Part shown: positions 54,590-64,000 of the stretch, in pieces | Position numbering within the stretch: position 1 is the stretch's first letter | Layout of the letters: each line of letters opens with the position of its first letter | Assembly (NCBI GenBank): GCA_963576475.1 | Contig: OY754970.1 | Span: 38,573,447 to 38,637,446 of the forward strand | From: Molanna angustata | Taxonomy: Eukaryota > Arthropoda > Insecta > Trichoptera > Molannidae | Length of the DNA stretch: 64,000 bases | Direction of reading: 5' to 3' | Notes under the pieces: model-generated | What the model was told of the DNA's origin: nothing | The model's input: only the letters and a program-made list of their open reading frames with translations | Databases searched by the model: none | Program-made: the position numbers and the translations under genes

Positions 54590-54660
54590 TGAGAACTGAT
54601 TGGTCCGCTGTTGGTGGGGATATATATAGGCAAGCCAGAGGAGCTGCCTCCTCAATCCCC
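54590..54660 (+). promoter_or_regulatory. CCAAT/TATA-like promoter candidate
   Basis: An inverted CCAAT word (ATTGG, 54599-54603), a TATATATA box (54621-54628) and an initiator-like TCAATC about 30 nt downstream (54652) are correctly spaced for an RNA polymerase II core promoter. GAGGAGCTGCCTCCTC nearby can form a hairpin. No convincing gene follows. Confidence 0.25.
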
Positions 54661-55142
54661 AACAAAATAATTATTTTATTTATTTATTTTACTCTAGATA
54701 ACGGAGATACTCGTTAAGCGAGGTCGGCTTATTAGGAGTCCGATAAAATATTATTAGAGAAAGCTAAGCCAAAAAACTAAAAAAATTGCGTGTGTGATTT
54801 CTCTCAGAGCAACCCAGTTTCTGTTTGAATCGAGATGAAAGCGAGTTTTATTTATCTTTTTCCTCCCTGCACTTAACTGTGTGTCGGTATTTTTATGGTC
54901 CGTTAAGATGGTCCGATATGCTGAACCCCTTGCTGAGGAGGACTGTGGAGGAAATTGAGGAGGGAATCAGGATAGATCCAGGAGAGGTCCTAATGCATTC
55001 AACGGGACTTGGGAAGGAGCGGAACGGCTATTTTATTCAATGTAAGGAGAATCAATGGCCAATCACACAAATCGTATAGAGGAGTGAATAAAACGCACCT
55101 GTAATTTAAAGGGAAATTTAAAGTAGAGAGTATATGAATGAG
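54661..55142. other. Spacer with an unassigned 84-codon ORF
   Basis: An ORF at 54825-55079 (+) includes RRTVEEIEEGIRIDPGEVLM, which is less AT-driven than its surroundings, but it has no recognised relatives or splice sites. Confidence 0.25.
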
Positions 55143-55478
55143 TGTTGGCAAGTTCAGTTAATTTAATGATTGTTGTCAAGTTAAGTTAATTTAATGATTG
55201 TTGTCAAGTTAAGTTTATTTAATGATTGTTGTCAAGTTAAGTTTATTTAATGATTGTTGTCAAGTTTGGATAATTTAATGATTATTGTCAAGTTTAGATA
55301 ATTTAATGATTGTTGTCAACTTAAGTTAATTTAATGATTGTTGTCAAGTTTAGATAATTTAATGATTATTGTCAACTTAAGTTAATTTAATGATTGTTGT
55401 CAAGTTTAGATAATTTAATGATTGTTGTCAAGTTAAGTTATTTTAATGATTGTTGTCAAGTTCGGTTAATTTAATGAT
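55143..55478. repeat. 28-bp tandem repeat, 12 copies
   Basis: Twelve exactly 28-bp units of TGTTGTCAAGTTAAGTTAAT plus TTAATGAT. Variants alternate in the middle part between CAAGTTTAGATAATTT and CAACTTAAGTTAATTT, suggesting growth by 56-bp dimers. Confidence 0.95.
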
Positions 55479-56139
55479 TAAACGAATCAACTACTGTGAT
55501 TTTGCGACTATATAGAAAAGATGAACGACATAGACACATAAAGGTCCGATGAAGATTATATTTTGCATTCTTTACATGATACCCGTTAACAAATCGATGT
55601 TTAGGTTTTTTCTTCCAACAAATAAGAAAATAAACTATGAAAATTATCCAAGTTTTCTTAGAAATAAAACAAACTTGCAAAGATACAAATATTTTTCTTA
55701 TTTGAAAATATGATTTATGTTGTTGTTTGTAAAGACAAACAACAACATAAAATATCATTTCGTTTTCTCCTTAAAACTTATGTATGAAGCAATTATTTAC
55801 CTCACATTATGGAAACGAAAACAAACTACAAAAAGCTTCTGAATTTTCAAACAACAGCCAACTACTTCAGGGTTGTTGTAATATTACACAGATCAACTTT
55901 TTAGTATTTAATTTTTATTTTTAAGAGTTTAAAATAATCCCTAAAACTGGTAAACAATTAATGTTATTTTTTCATGTTTTCAGTTATCTGTTGGTTCAGT
56001 TAATGTTTGATTCCTTGCGTGATCATAATTTTTCAGTCTTGGTCTGCGAGTTAAAAAATGTGTTATTTTTTATTCGATGCATTTGAATTATATATGACAA
56101 AATTCGTGGTGATTTTTTTTTAAGAATTCAAAAAAATTT
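55479..56139. other. AT-rich spacer
   Basis: GTTGTTTGTAAAGACAAACAAC near 55720-55742 is a short perfect hairpin. No gene seen. Confidence 0.3.
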
Positions 56140-56292
56140 TGGTACAAAGAGTAGGTATATTATACATAGATAAAAAACATACATAAACACATATACATAC
56201 ATGCATGCACACATATAACTCTCTATTACACATAACAAAAATCCAACAAGGCTTAGAATGTTTGTTGGTATACCTGAATAAAATTAAAAACG
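56140..56292 (-). mobile_element. LINE 3' end (CCCACAA-type), diverged
   Basis: GGTACAAAGAGTAGGTATAT, AACAAAAATCCAACAAGGCT and GTTTGTTGGTATACC follow the block order of 24677-24830. Confidence 0.55.
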
Positions 56293-57589
56293 GAAATGTT
56301 GGTTGCATGTTACATGTTAACAGTTTTCTGATACTACATAAAAAGCGATAAATCATAATACATTAAAAATGGATGGAATATAAATACATAATACTTAACA
56401 TGTAGAATTTTTTTAATAATAAATAAATATGACGACGGGTATTGTTATTCATCAACAACAACATAATGTTAAAAAAGTAAGCCCCACATTCACTAATATA
56501 TATAACACATCCTCGAACAGTCTTGATAATTATTTATTTATTTATTAACGGCAAATTGCCTTTTACAAACATGAACAACAATTAAGTACACACATTGAAA
56601 TTACAAAACACAATAATAAAACTATCATAAACTTAAAAGAAAAAGAAGGTACTGTAACAAAATTAGTAAAATGTACTAATACGATGAAATAAATATTAAA
56701 ATGTAGAATTAAAACATAGAAATGTACATAATAAATATAAAGAATACACACAAACCGGCTTCTATGTAGACAGCATTTTATATAGATCTTATTTTAGCAA
56801 AAAAATCGTACATTCGAGTGTGGTATATTTACTAGATGCGTAATACAAATGTCAATAGATTTCTTCACGCCGCCATCTATTGAATGCTCACACAACTAAA
56901 AATGAAGTAAGATCCTTGAAATAATCCTTAGGTGTGTATGAAAGTCAAAATTTGTGATTGTCTGTAGGTATGTATTTTCGGACGAAAAATCAGAAAAAAT
57001 AAGAAATAAATTACGTTGACAAAATTAAAAGATATTTATTATTTATTAGGTATGTGTAAAGAAAATGTATAGATATCGCCTCCCTTCCTACAAATGCACA
57101 TATTATATAACACGGTAGTTGCAATCTGCAAAGTGTTAACAAAACTATTCACTAAAACATTTGCGGTAAGCAAATTGAATTATGTGGAAAATATGTGTAT
57201 GTGTGTTTGAGTGAAAACACGTGTAACTGTATTGTCTAGGGTTGTTTTCAATGTGAGGGAGGGAGACATAAAATAATCATTTATTATCTTCTTAATAATA
57301 ACGAATATGTTGCCTTTCCTCTTTTTATATTCGCCAAATAATATATGACGAAGATTTTCTCTTTTGGCTAGAGTTTATTTTTCAAATTTTTGTAACCGAC
57401 ATGAACTGGTACTAAAAATATTACTGAGCCGTATAAATGATGATACGCCACACGGAAAATTATACGCATCAAATATGAAATGTCAGAAATATCTTTTATA
57501 ATCATCTTAAGTAATATGAATGTGATACTCAAAAACTGAAATCTTCTATAATATAAGCTTATAAACCAATACAATCTGTACTCGTATTG
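56293..57589. other. AT-rich sequence with a minor LINE tail
   Basis: A TTATTTATTTATTTATTAAC run with CGGCAAATTGCC at 56533-56560 is a diverged minus-strand LINE 3' end. The remainder shows no gene. Confidence 0.35.
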
Positions 57590-57597
57590 TGCCAACA

Positions 57598-57656
57598 AAA
57601 ATCCAATGTTTGAGTATATTATATAGGTACTACAATAAAAATATTCGATTAACATA
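57598..57656 (-). mobile_element. Fold-back F, outer end remnant
   Basis: AAAAATCCAATGTTTGAGTA and CAATAAAAATATTCGATTA are the complement of the outer end of fold-back F, as at 44050-44095. Confidence 0.5.
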
Positions 57657-57796
57657 CACATTGGTACAAGCAAGTAATCGTGCCAAAATCATATATAATT
57701 TTGGCGCAGTTCAGAGGTAACATGTGCGTAAGAGCATTGTCACCTCATGTGTAAGGACCGTTGCTTTCATTGTTTACATACCAATTTCTCAAAACC

Positions 57797-57829
57797 GAGA
57801 ATGATAGGTTTTGCCTGCTATCATTCTCA
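57797..57829. repeat. Short hairpin
   Basis: GAGAATGATAG (57797-57807) and CTATCATTCTC pair around a 10-nt loop. Confidence 0.6.
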
Positions 57830-57949
57830 GTTTCCTCATTTCTGGGAATGATATATAGATGATCTTTTTTATTTAATAATAATAAAGTTCATTACTATTG
57901 GTCTTCATAGCGTTCGATAATGGTATTGGGTTGGTTACGATACGTTATG

Positions 57950-57985
57950 TAAGATTAGGTTAGGATAGGTTAGGTTAGGTTGAAT
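57950..57985 (+). repeat. Interstitial TTAGG-type repeats
   Basis: About five imperfect copies of TTAGG (GATTAGGTTAGGATAGG, then TTAGGTTAGGTTG). TTAGG is the ancestral insect telomere motif, but short interstitial runs like this are common in insect DNA, so no telomeric role is implied. Confidence 0.6.
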
Positions 57986-58334
57986 AAGGCTAGCTTTGGT
58001 TATATTACATTCAGGTTTAGTTAGGTTAAATTTAACCTTATCAGGAAACCTTACGAGAAAATACACGTATAAGACAATCACAAAAACGCAAATAAGTGAA
58101 ATCACAAAAAAATTAATCAAAACTCCCTTTTAACAAATTTTCTACGAATGCAATTATTTTTATCTGAAGGCTGTATGTATTTGGAGACTAAACTGGATTC
58201 TTTATATATAGAATCAAAATAAATTAAATATATATATTAAAATAATTATATATTATCTAATCATTTCAAATATAAAGTATCTAGATGGGGGATTTTATTT
58301 TATCTATTAAATAATTTACAATTTACGCATTGAT

Positions 58335-58416
58335 CTGCTAATTCTTTTGAGGAAGTTTATAATAGTAATAATATTCTGCTCATTCTTTTGAGGAAGTGTA
58401 TAATAGTAATAATATT
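58335..58416. repeat. 41-bp tandem duplication
   Basis: Units 58335-58375 and 58376-58416 differ at two positions (CTGCTAATTC / CTGCTCATTC and GTTTATAATA / GTGTATAATA). Confidence 0.9.
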
Positions 58417-58774
58417 AATAGTGTTATTATTTGTAGTAGGTACTTAATAATTGATTAATTGGCCATCGCCGTAATTTAAAAAAACTGCATATCTTTTTAA
58501 GTACCCACTCAAATAAGAACCAACTTTTTTTTACATATCTCTAAATGGTTACTGAACATTTCGATTAGATTATTTCGTAATGTAAATATGATATGCTGTA
58601 TCGCACTTATATTGGATTAGCAAATCGAAAGTTTACAGAAGCATATTCACCTATACGATTTGATTCATTATCTCTTTAAAATCGTGGCTGTTAGTTTAAT
58701 GTCTTGTTATAAAACTTTTGCCATGAACGAGTCGTTTCAGGAGCTGTGAACATTTCGAATTAGTTGGATTTGAT
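58417..58774. other. AT-rich spacer
   Basis: No feature seen before the small ORF at 58775. Confidence 0.3.
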
Positions 58775-58936
58775 ATGGACCATTTCCAGAAAGCATCGGA
58801 TGCAGACGTAGCTTCAGAACTGGTGATAGTGTGCGGGTGCAATCTCATTGAAAGTGTAGGTATCGTGGACGTGAATATCTGCGAGGAAATGGTAGAAATT
58901 GCATTAATTCTATATAATTCCGGCCATCGTATGTGA
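58775..58936 (+). CDS. Unassigned 53-residue ORF, possible exon
   Basis: Codes MDHFQKASDADVASEL, then VIVCGCNLIESVGI and VDVNICEEMVEIALILYN. Base composition is less AT-rich than flanks and acidic/hydrophobic residues alternate as in a real protein. The frame is open upstream to about 58732; GTCGTTTCAG ends at 58740 and CGTATGTGAG begins at 58928, possible acceptor and donor, so it could be an internal exon of about 188 bp. The minus strand has an equally plausible TTCCTCGCAG acceptor, which weakens the call. No family recognised. Confidence 0.2.
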   Translation: MDHFQKASDADVASELVIVCGCNLIESVGIVDVNICEEMVEIALILYNSGHRM

Positions 58937-59183
58937 GTGCCGCTCAGCCAATGTGCACTTGAAGCTGACTTCTATTGGGGAACTGACTGAACTTAATAAT
59001 ATTAAACTACTGGGTATAATAATGATACTGTGTTACATTGCTACAATCAGATCGGAACTGCGCGATTAAAGATAATTGATTAATTTGTAATCTTATATCA
59101 CGACCTGTCTTTTTAATTTGCTGTAAAGTAAATAAGATAATATTATATGAACGTCAATACAAAAATTGGACTTCCATAATAAC
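58937..59183. other. Spacer
   Basis: Nothing recognised. Confidence 0.3.
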
Positions 59184-59341
59184 GGAAGCTGATAAGAATA
59201 TCGAAAGAAAAGGTTTGGCAGAAAACAGAGCGAATGGAGCACATGGAACAGTTATGAATGATAGCAACATATCAAAGAAAGCTAAAGTTGCCATTAATAA
59301 CGCTATCTTAGTGCCAACCTTGAGGTGTGCAAGTGAAACAA
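59184..59341 (+). mobile_element. RTE-A LINE, internal fragment
   Basis: Matches 39630-39785 of the best RTE-A copy (GAATATCGAAAGAAAAGGTT, AGTTATGAATGATAGCAACA, GCCATTAATAACGCTATCTT). It is broken at both ends inside coding sequence, so it is a deletion remnant and not a simple 5' truncation. Confidence 0.75.
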
Positions 59342-59419
59342 ATTAAATCTGTGAAGTATTTATAGTACCTAGTAAAATTTGTAAAACAAAAAAAAATTTA
59401 TACTAAGCCATACAAAGAT

Positions 59420-59757
59420 ATTCTGATTTTATAATTTTTAGCGCTTTTTTGAATATGTTTAATGAGATAGCCGACGTAATATCAGAACTAAGAATATTTC
59501 ATAGTCTTGCTGAAAAGAAAAAAAAAAACATTAAAATCGGATAATGTGGCAAAGAGTTATTGTCAATTTTGATGATTTTCTTGTAGATCCCATCATCAGA
59601 TCTTGACCACATTTAAATCGGACCAATCGAAAGTTATTCCCTTTTTAATGCAGAAAGAATCATCGAAATCGGTCAACGAGGGAAAGAATTATCGTTGAAC
59701 ATACATAAAAAAATCACATCGAATTGATAACTTCCTTTTTTTAAGTCGGTTAAAAAT
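59420..59757 (+). repeat. Repeat G, copy 2
   Basis: GATCCCATCATCAGATCTTG, TTTAAATCGGACCAATCGAA, CATCGAAATCGGTCAACGAG, GAACATACATAAAAAAATCA and the end TTAAGTCGGTTAAAAAT. Non-coding, uninterrupted copy. Confidence 0.65.
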
Positions 59758-60487
59758 AGAAACCCAAAATGTGATCTTACTTTTAATATTGTTATTATTT
59801 GTAGGTATTGTAATTGCCTGATTTCCCCTATGAATTAAAAAAAATAAAAACAAAATGAAATTAAAACAAGACAGCCAACTTCATAAAGAAATTATGCGAA
59901 GACGGGGAGAAAAGTTTTGATTGAAGAAACTGAGGCCTTGTTTGGTTTTTGTTAATTTAATAAAAGTCAAAACAATCATTGAACTTATATTTTTAAGCAG
60001 TAATGAGTACGAAAGCAGACTCTCCACCAACATAACTTATAATTTTGCATTAATTAATGTTTTTTTAACTACCCAACCTATTATTAACAAACTTTTGGTT
60101 ATAATGGGTTGATTAGGTTATATTGTCTTGGACAAAACTATTACACGCATAGGACAAACTAGTTATTATTGTTATTTACCAATTAGTATTAATACTTAGT
60201 ATGTGCGGATATCCGTAAAGCTGAACACTGCGCCTGGCGCAGTCCATACAACTGCAATTTGTATAGCATACAGTCCCATAGGACAGCACACCAAGTACGA
60301 AATGCTACTCTAAACTAATTTGAATCACTTTGAGTATAATTTGTTGTCAAACGATATTTTCCAACAACAATTTCAAGTCAGCAGATTCATATTGCGCGTT
60401 CATTTCTCAAGATGAAATCAGAGAACTTCTACTTGTACCTACATAGGAATTTTCGTTGGACAAAGATAATTCATTACATTATTAAAT
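59758..60487. other. Spacer, no gene recognised
   Basis: A 63-codon ORF at 59921-60112 and a less AT-rich block at 60205-60300 (GAACACTGCGCCTGGCGCAG, with a TGCGCCTGGCGCA hairpin) are unassigned. Confidence 0.3.
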
Positions 60488-60488
60488 A

Positions 60489-60585
60489 ATGTATGAAAGT
60501 AAATAAGGCGATCAATGCATGCCAGGGTAGAAAAAAAGTGGCGTTCATTTCTCCCTGCCTACCCCGTGAGGGAATTGGCGTGATG
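60489..60585 (+). mobile_element. RTE-A LINE, 3' end fragment
   Basis: ATGTATGAAAGTAAATAAGG, GTGGCGTTCATTTCTCCCTG and CTACCCCGTGAGGGAATTGG, CGTGATG. Ends without the (TATG)n tail. Confidence 0.65.
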
Positions 60586-61030
60586 CTATATATTCATTGA
60601 AAATTCAATTCTTTAGTTATTGTCTTAAATTTTTCGGAAATGTTGTAGTTAAATAAAAAAAAATGTAAAAAAAAATTACTTCATTATAACGATATTGACT
60701 TTTTCCAGACAACATAATTAAAAAAATGCCGATAAAGAATATTTTTCCCAAAAATCTCCGCAACGCGACCTTATATGAACATATTTTTTTTTCCAGATAT
60801 AAAGGGCGTATTGTGATTATGGTAGCATAGTTAACTCAATTTTGCCAAAATAGACATGACTTCTGAAAGTAAGCAGACGATTTATTTATCTAAAAGAAAC
60901 AGTTTTTTTAATTATGAATAAAAAAAACAGCTTTCTTTATATTTTAAAGTATTAATAAGAAATGTGAATTGCAACATGAAACATTCAAAAAGGATTGAAG
61001 TAGTGCATAATGCAATTGTAGTGCCTAATT
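60586..61030. other. AT-rich spacer
   Basis: No feature seen. Confidence 0.3.
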
Positions 61031-61035
61031 AGACC

Positions 61036-61175
61036 TCTATCGACCGCCGTTGCACAGTTGGTGGGCCGTTTGGCTTCTGTGCGGGCGTTCTGGGTTCGAT
61101 TCCCAGTAGAGGAGAAATTTATTTACATTCATTACTCTCGCAAATATTGCTTATCTGGGCAGGAAACACCGGTTA
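61036..61175 (+). mobile_element. SINE-3, tRNA-like head
   Basis: Head with CTCTATCGACCGCCGTTGCA, A box TTGCACAGTTGG, B box GGGTTCGATTCCCAGTAGAG, followed by a non-tRNA body (CTCGCAAATATTGCTTATCT). The outer bases CCTCTA and TAGAGG pair, but no proper anticodon arm can be drawn and the A-to-B spacing is longer than in a tRNA. Single copy in this window. Confidence 0.5.
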
Positions 61176-62337
61176 GTTGGAAGAAATTGTCATTTGGAAA
61201 TAAACTCGTGATTGTTCCCGTTCCATACTAAATAGGTACACAACCAAGTCCCAATGTCCGCCATAATACCTGTCATAAATCCAATCTCTGACGCGATTTT
61301 TATTTCAAAGCCATAGAAAGAGACTAGTGTTAACTATGTTGGTGTAATTAATATGAATCACATGCTTCCCAAATCAAATCAAATATTTTTATGTGTTACT
61401 CAAAGAGCATCGCAAACACAATACATATATAACACAATAAATATCACATTAAAAGCTCTTAAATCTAGACTTGAACATAATCCTTTAAATTAATGTTACA
61501 CAAAAGAAATTTATCACCATTGAATAAAGCCGCTTTGAAAGGGGTAGTTTTTTGCTTTTGTATTATTCCACTACAAAACAGTACATTGTTACGATACTAT
61601 GTACTTTTTTTCTAACTGTAAAAAGATATCTATCAGAAGAGAAAATCCATTTTCCGAACATAGGAGGTTTCTCATAAACGGCGGCGTTCGTTGTGGGGAA
61701 ATTGTGCGAGAGAGATTTATTAGTCTCCCCGTCTCTCTCTCACACTTTCCACTACTCCTTTGTCGAAATATTATTTTCTTTTATTTCATTCTTTCTTTCT
61801 GTCCCGCTCATTCGTCCACAAAACAACCCCGCATCTTAACTGGAGCTCTTAGCGTGCTAATGAATTTTAATGTCTTCGGTGTTTACTATTATTTAAGGCA
61901 CAATAAATTGTCTCGATTTAAATTTAAATTTTCAAACGAGTCCAACGAACTCTCGAAGCGGTGAATAAACATCATTTGCAAATTTTGAAATAAAATGATG
62001 CGTTTAACGAGAATTCGTAACGAATGTTTTATTTTTTATTTTGTTTTGTGATGTATGCGATCAAACGATAAATAAATAAATGACAATATGATATCACAAT
62101 ACCCATACATCAAATCATTTTTATTCCCCGTCAAGCCGTCTAGAGTCTAGATAATTGAGGTTATGCTCACTCAGGTAATTTGATTAGTTATTAAAGTTTC
62201 TATAAAAAAAGTCATTAGTGATAAGCCAATACAACAAAAAATCAAAACCAAACCAAAGTGGTCTTGGTGTCATCCCAGCCCCTCTTGATTTGCAATTTGT
62301 AAAAGATTTGCAATTTTAGAATAAAATAGTAAAAAAA
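61176..62337. other. Spacer with a (GAGA)-like block
   Basis: GTGCGAGAGAGATTTATTAG and CCCGTCTCTCTCTCACAC (61703-61750) form an inverted GA/CT pair, a possible GAGA-factor-like regulatory site. A 121-codon ORF at 61599-61964 (+) covers it but looks compositional. Confidence 0.3.
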
Positions 62338-62645
62338 CACATTTATTCTTCTGTAAAATGTCTTCATTTTATTATAAAAACTAGCTACTTGTATTTTATA
62401 ACCATTTTAGTATAAAAACTACCAACTTGTAATTTTAATTAATTTTTTTATAAGAATTACCAACTATTTTAAATATTATCAAAACTACCTATTTTTATTA
62501 TTTCTATTTTAAAACTAATATTTTTTAACCATTTTAAGTATTATCAAAACTACCTACTTGTAATTTTAAATAATTTTATTATAAGAACTACCTACTTGTA
62601 ATTTTTAACCATTTCGTTATAAGAATTGTAATTTTCAACCATGCG
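62338..62645. repeat. Degenerate AT-rich tandem repeat
   Basis: Words AACTACCTACTTGTAATTTT, AACCATTTTA and ATTATAAGAACTACC recur about every 40-60 bp, at least six times, in imperfect order. It is an old satellite-like array. Confidence 0.65.
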
Positions 62646-62954
62646 AAGGACTTGTTATTGGTCTTGTATCGGTAGTCAGACTTTGCCTTGTAGAGACACT
62701 TTAGATATGGTCTTACATTAAATACAAGAGTTTTATGTAGTTATACGAATGTGTTGTGACTTTAGTCATACTTTTTATAACTTATTTGACTGCTAAAAAA
62801 TCTTACTAATGAAATAAAGTTTCATAAAATAACTATTCATTATATACGCTCGAACAAAAATGAACAAAAGTGAAGTTTCTTTCACCTTTGTGCTTTCAAA
62901 AACTGTGTCTAACTAAAGCGTCTGTGTCTAAGCGGGTAAGCAATGAAGACTTAC
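62646..62954. other. Probable intron sequence
   Basis: Downstream (in minus orientation) of the donor at 62954. No further exon was recognised here. Confidence 0.35.
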
Positions 62955-63065
62955 CTTGGACAGTTGATGCTGTAGTCTAGCAACGGCCAATCTATCCTTT
63001 TGTGCACTTAGAGCTTCAGCTTCTAGTCTTTGCTCCAGTAGACGAATCCTGGCTTCCAAAGCCTC
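62955..63065 (-). CDS. Internal exon of a coiled-coil protein gene
   Basis: On the minus strand TTTCTTTCTTTTTCAG (ends 63066) is an excellent acceptor and CAAG|GTAAGT at 62955/62954 a consensus donor. Between them lie exactly 37 codons in one frame (111 bp, phase 0 on both sides): it starts EALEARIRLLEQRLEAEAL and ends SAQKDRLAVARLQHQLSK. Leu/Ile/Ala recur at heptad a/d positions with charged residues between, so this is a parallel-type coiled coil. The exon is locally GC-rich against an AT-rich background. Being symmetric (0-0), it could be skipped or included without a frameshift. The host gene could not be named; neighbouring exons lie outside the window or were not recognised. Confidence 0.75.
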
Positions 63066-63348
63066 CTGAAAAAGAAAGAAAAATATTTTGAAACACAAAT
63101 AAAATAAATCCTTATTCAAAATTAAACGTAAATTGAGTGACTTTTCATATTATAAGGCATATATATCTAAGGTATCTATAAAAAAATATATCACCAAACA
63201 TCTCTCTGTATAACACTATTTGAAATAACCAGAACGAATATTGCGAATTGCAAGTTTTATAGTTTTAAAAACACTTAACTCAAAAACTTCATTCATAGAA
63301 CTTTGTCAATAGAATTAATATGCCGCCAGAACATCTTTGATTGAAATA
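63066..63348. other. Probable intron sequence upstream of the coiled-coil exon
   Basis: AT-rich; begins with the polypyrimidine acceptor of the exon when read on minus. Confidence 0.4.
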
Positions 63349-63356
63349 GTCTAGAA
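63349..63356. repeat. 8-bp target duplication, left (pair at 63938-63945)
   Basis: GTCTAGAA on both sides of the hAT-type element. Confidence 0.8.
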
Positions 63357-63937
63357 ACAGAGATTCCCAATCTTTTTTTCTCGTAGACCACTTCCAAAAT
63401 TTTTTTGGCCTCGGTGGACCCCGTGCTGCTACATTTCTATCATAATCCCAAAACTCAAACAAAAAAATGTGAAGATTTGATGGAAACGATGGAAATTTTC
63501 GTCGCGGCTGAGTTCCAACCTGAGAAATTAATGCTATATAAACATGCTATCTGATCCATATGCCGGTCTAACTTAAAAAAAATTAGGGCCGTGGACCAAA
63601 AAAAAATATTTTTTTTACGCGCTATCTGTAAGGATTGCATGAGAACCGCAGCTCCTAAAAAGTTTTTGCCAAAAAATCTGAAAATCAGAATCTTAATGCT
63701 TCAAAATCTTTTTTTAAGTTCAATACCACCATCTTTCACCGAAATACAGTATGTCAAAAATCATCGAAAATTTTTGAATTTTATGTCTACATTAATAGGT
63801 TAAGCCAAGTCCACATTTTTGTTTTTTACTATCGAAACCAGATAAACTTTCGTGGACCCCCACTTCTGAAACCCCCCTTTTTTCCACGCTAACATAGACA
63901 CCCTGGGGGTCCATCTGGACCACTTTGGGAATCACTG
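63357..63937. mobile_element. hAT-type MITE, about 580 bp
   Basis: Ends are CAGAGATTCCCAA (from 63358) and, inverted, CAGTGATTCCCAA (ending 63937), the classic hAT terminal form. GTCTAGAA at 63349-63356 and at 63938-63945 is an 8-bp target duplication, the hAT hallmark (one extra A on the left). Internal sequence has GTGGACCCC words near both ends but no transposase frame. Confidence 0.85.
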
Positions 63938-64000
63938 GTCTAGAACATAGAGCATCAATAAAACTGTATATCATAGTTCAGCTTTTAGTGTAAACGACCG

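Noticed and set aside
55143..55478. CRISPR array
   Set aside because: Units are contiguous without unique spacers and the DNA is eukaryotic; it is a satellite.
57950..57985. Chromosome end
   Set aside because: Only about five imperfect TTAGG units with unique sequence on both sides.
61036..61115. tRNA gene
   Set aside because: Good A and B boxes, but no regular anticodon arm and too long between boxes.
61599..61964. 121-codon ORF
   Set aside because: Phe/Ser-rich from T-rich sequence, no domain, no splice context.

Overview
This is an AT-rich eukaryotic window with no operons, no bacterial-style genes and no intact host gene. The combination of several RTE-like LINEs, Jockey/CR1-like LINEs with (AAAT)n tails, tRNA-derived SINEs, TA-rich MITEs and frequent TAGGTAC-type words suggests an insect, most likely a moth or butterfly (inference). 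The window reads as intronic or intergenic DNA largely built from transposable elements.

Host coding evidence is thin. The best candidate is one 37-codon coiled-coil exon on the minus strand (62955-63065) with clean AG/GT splice sites. A possible terminal exon for a short Trp/Cys-rich C-terminus lies at 41727-41879 (+). A weaker 53-residue ORF lies at 58775-58936 (+).

Layout: 0.5-6 kb holds LINE 3' ends, a PIF/Harbinger-like MITE pair, SINE copies and two fold-back elements. 7.0-13.8 kb holds a fold-back element and then a three-level nest: an RTE-A LINE end, an RTE-B LINE inserted in its tail (15-bp target duplication), and a non-autonomous LTR retrotransposon inside RTE-B (694-bp LTRs differing at one base, primer-binding site and polypurine tract present, no gag-pol). 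13.9-20.7 kb has RTE 3' ends, SINE-1 copies (one split by a reverse transcriptase fragment) and a truncated LINE. 22-31.5 kb has RTE ends, SINE-1/SINE-2, a 0.7-kb TIR element and fold-back copies. 32.0-34.6 kb has a dispersed repeat followed by the longest ORF of the window (575 codons, LINE reverse transcriptase). 34.7-40.3 kb has more nested insertions. 40.7-41.0 kb is a long (TTTA)n expansion. 42.6-44.3 kb has two fold-back copies, one a near-perfect 82-bp-arm hairpin, plus SINE-2. 44.3-51 kb is mostly featureless apart from a 0.8-kb TIR element. 51.2-54.2 kb has RTE-C fragments. 55.1-55.5 kb is a 12-copy, 28-bp satellite. 57-64 kb has small repeats, LINE and SINE remnants, the coiled-coil exon and a hAT-type MITE with 8-bp target duplications.

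The recognisable reverse transcriptase genes are truncated or broken, so most elements here are fossils. The LTR element is the exception: its near-identical LTRs mark it as a recent insertion. Family names such as RTE-A/B/C, SINE-1/2/3, repeat D, fold-back F and repeat G are local labels, not database names.
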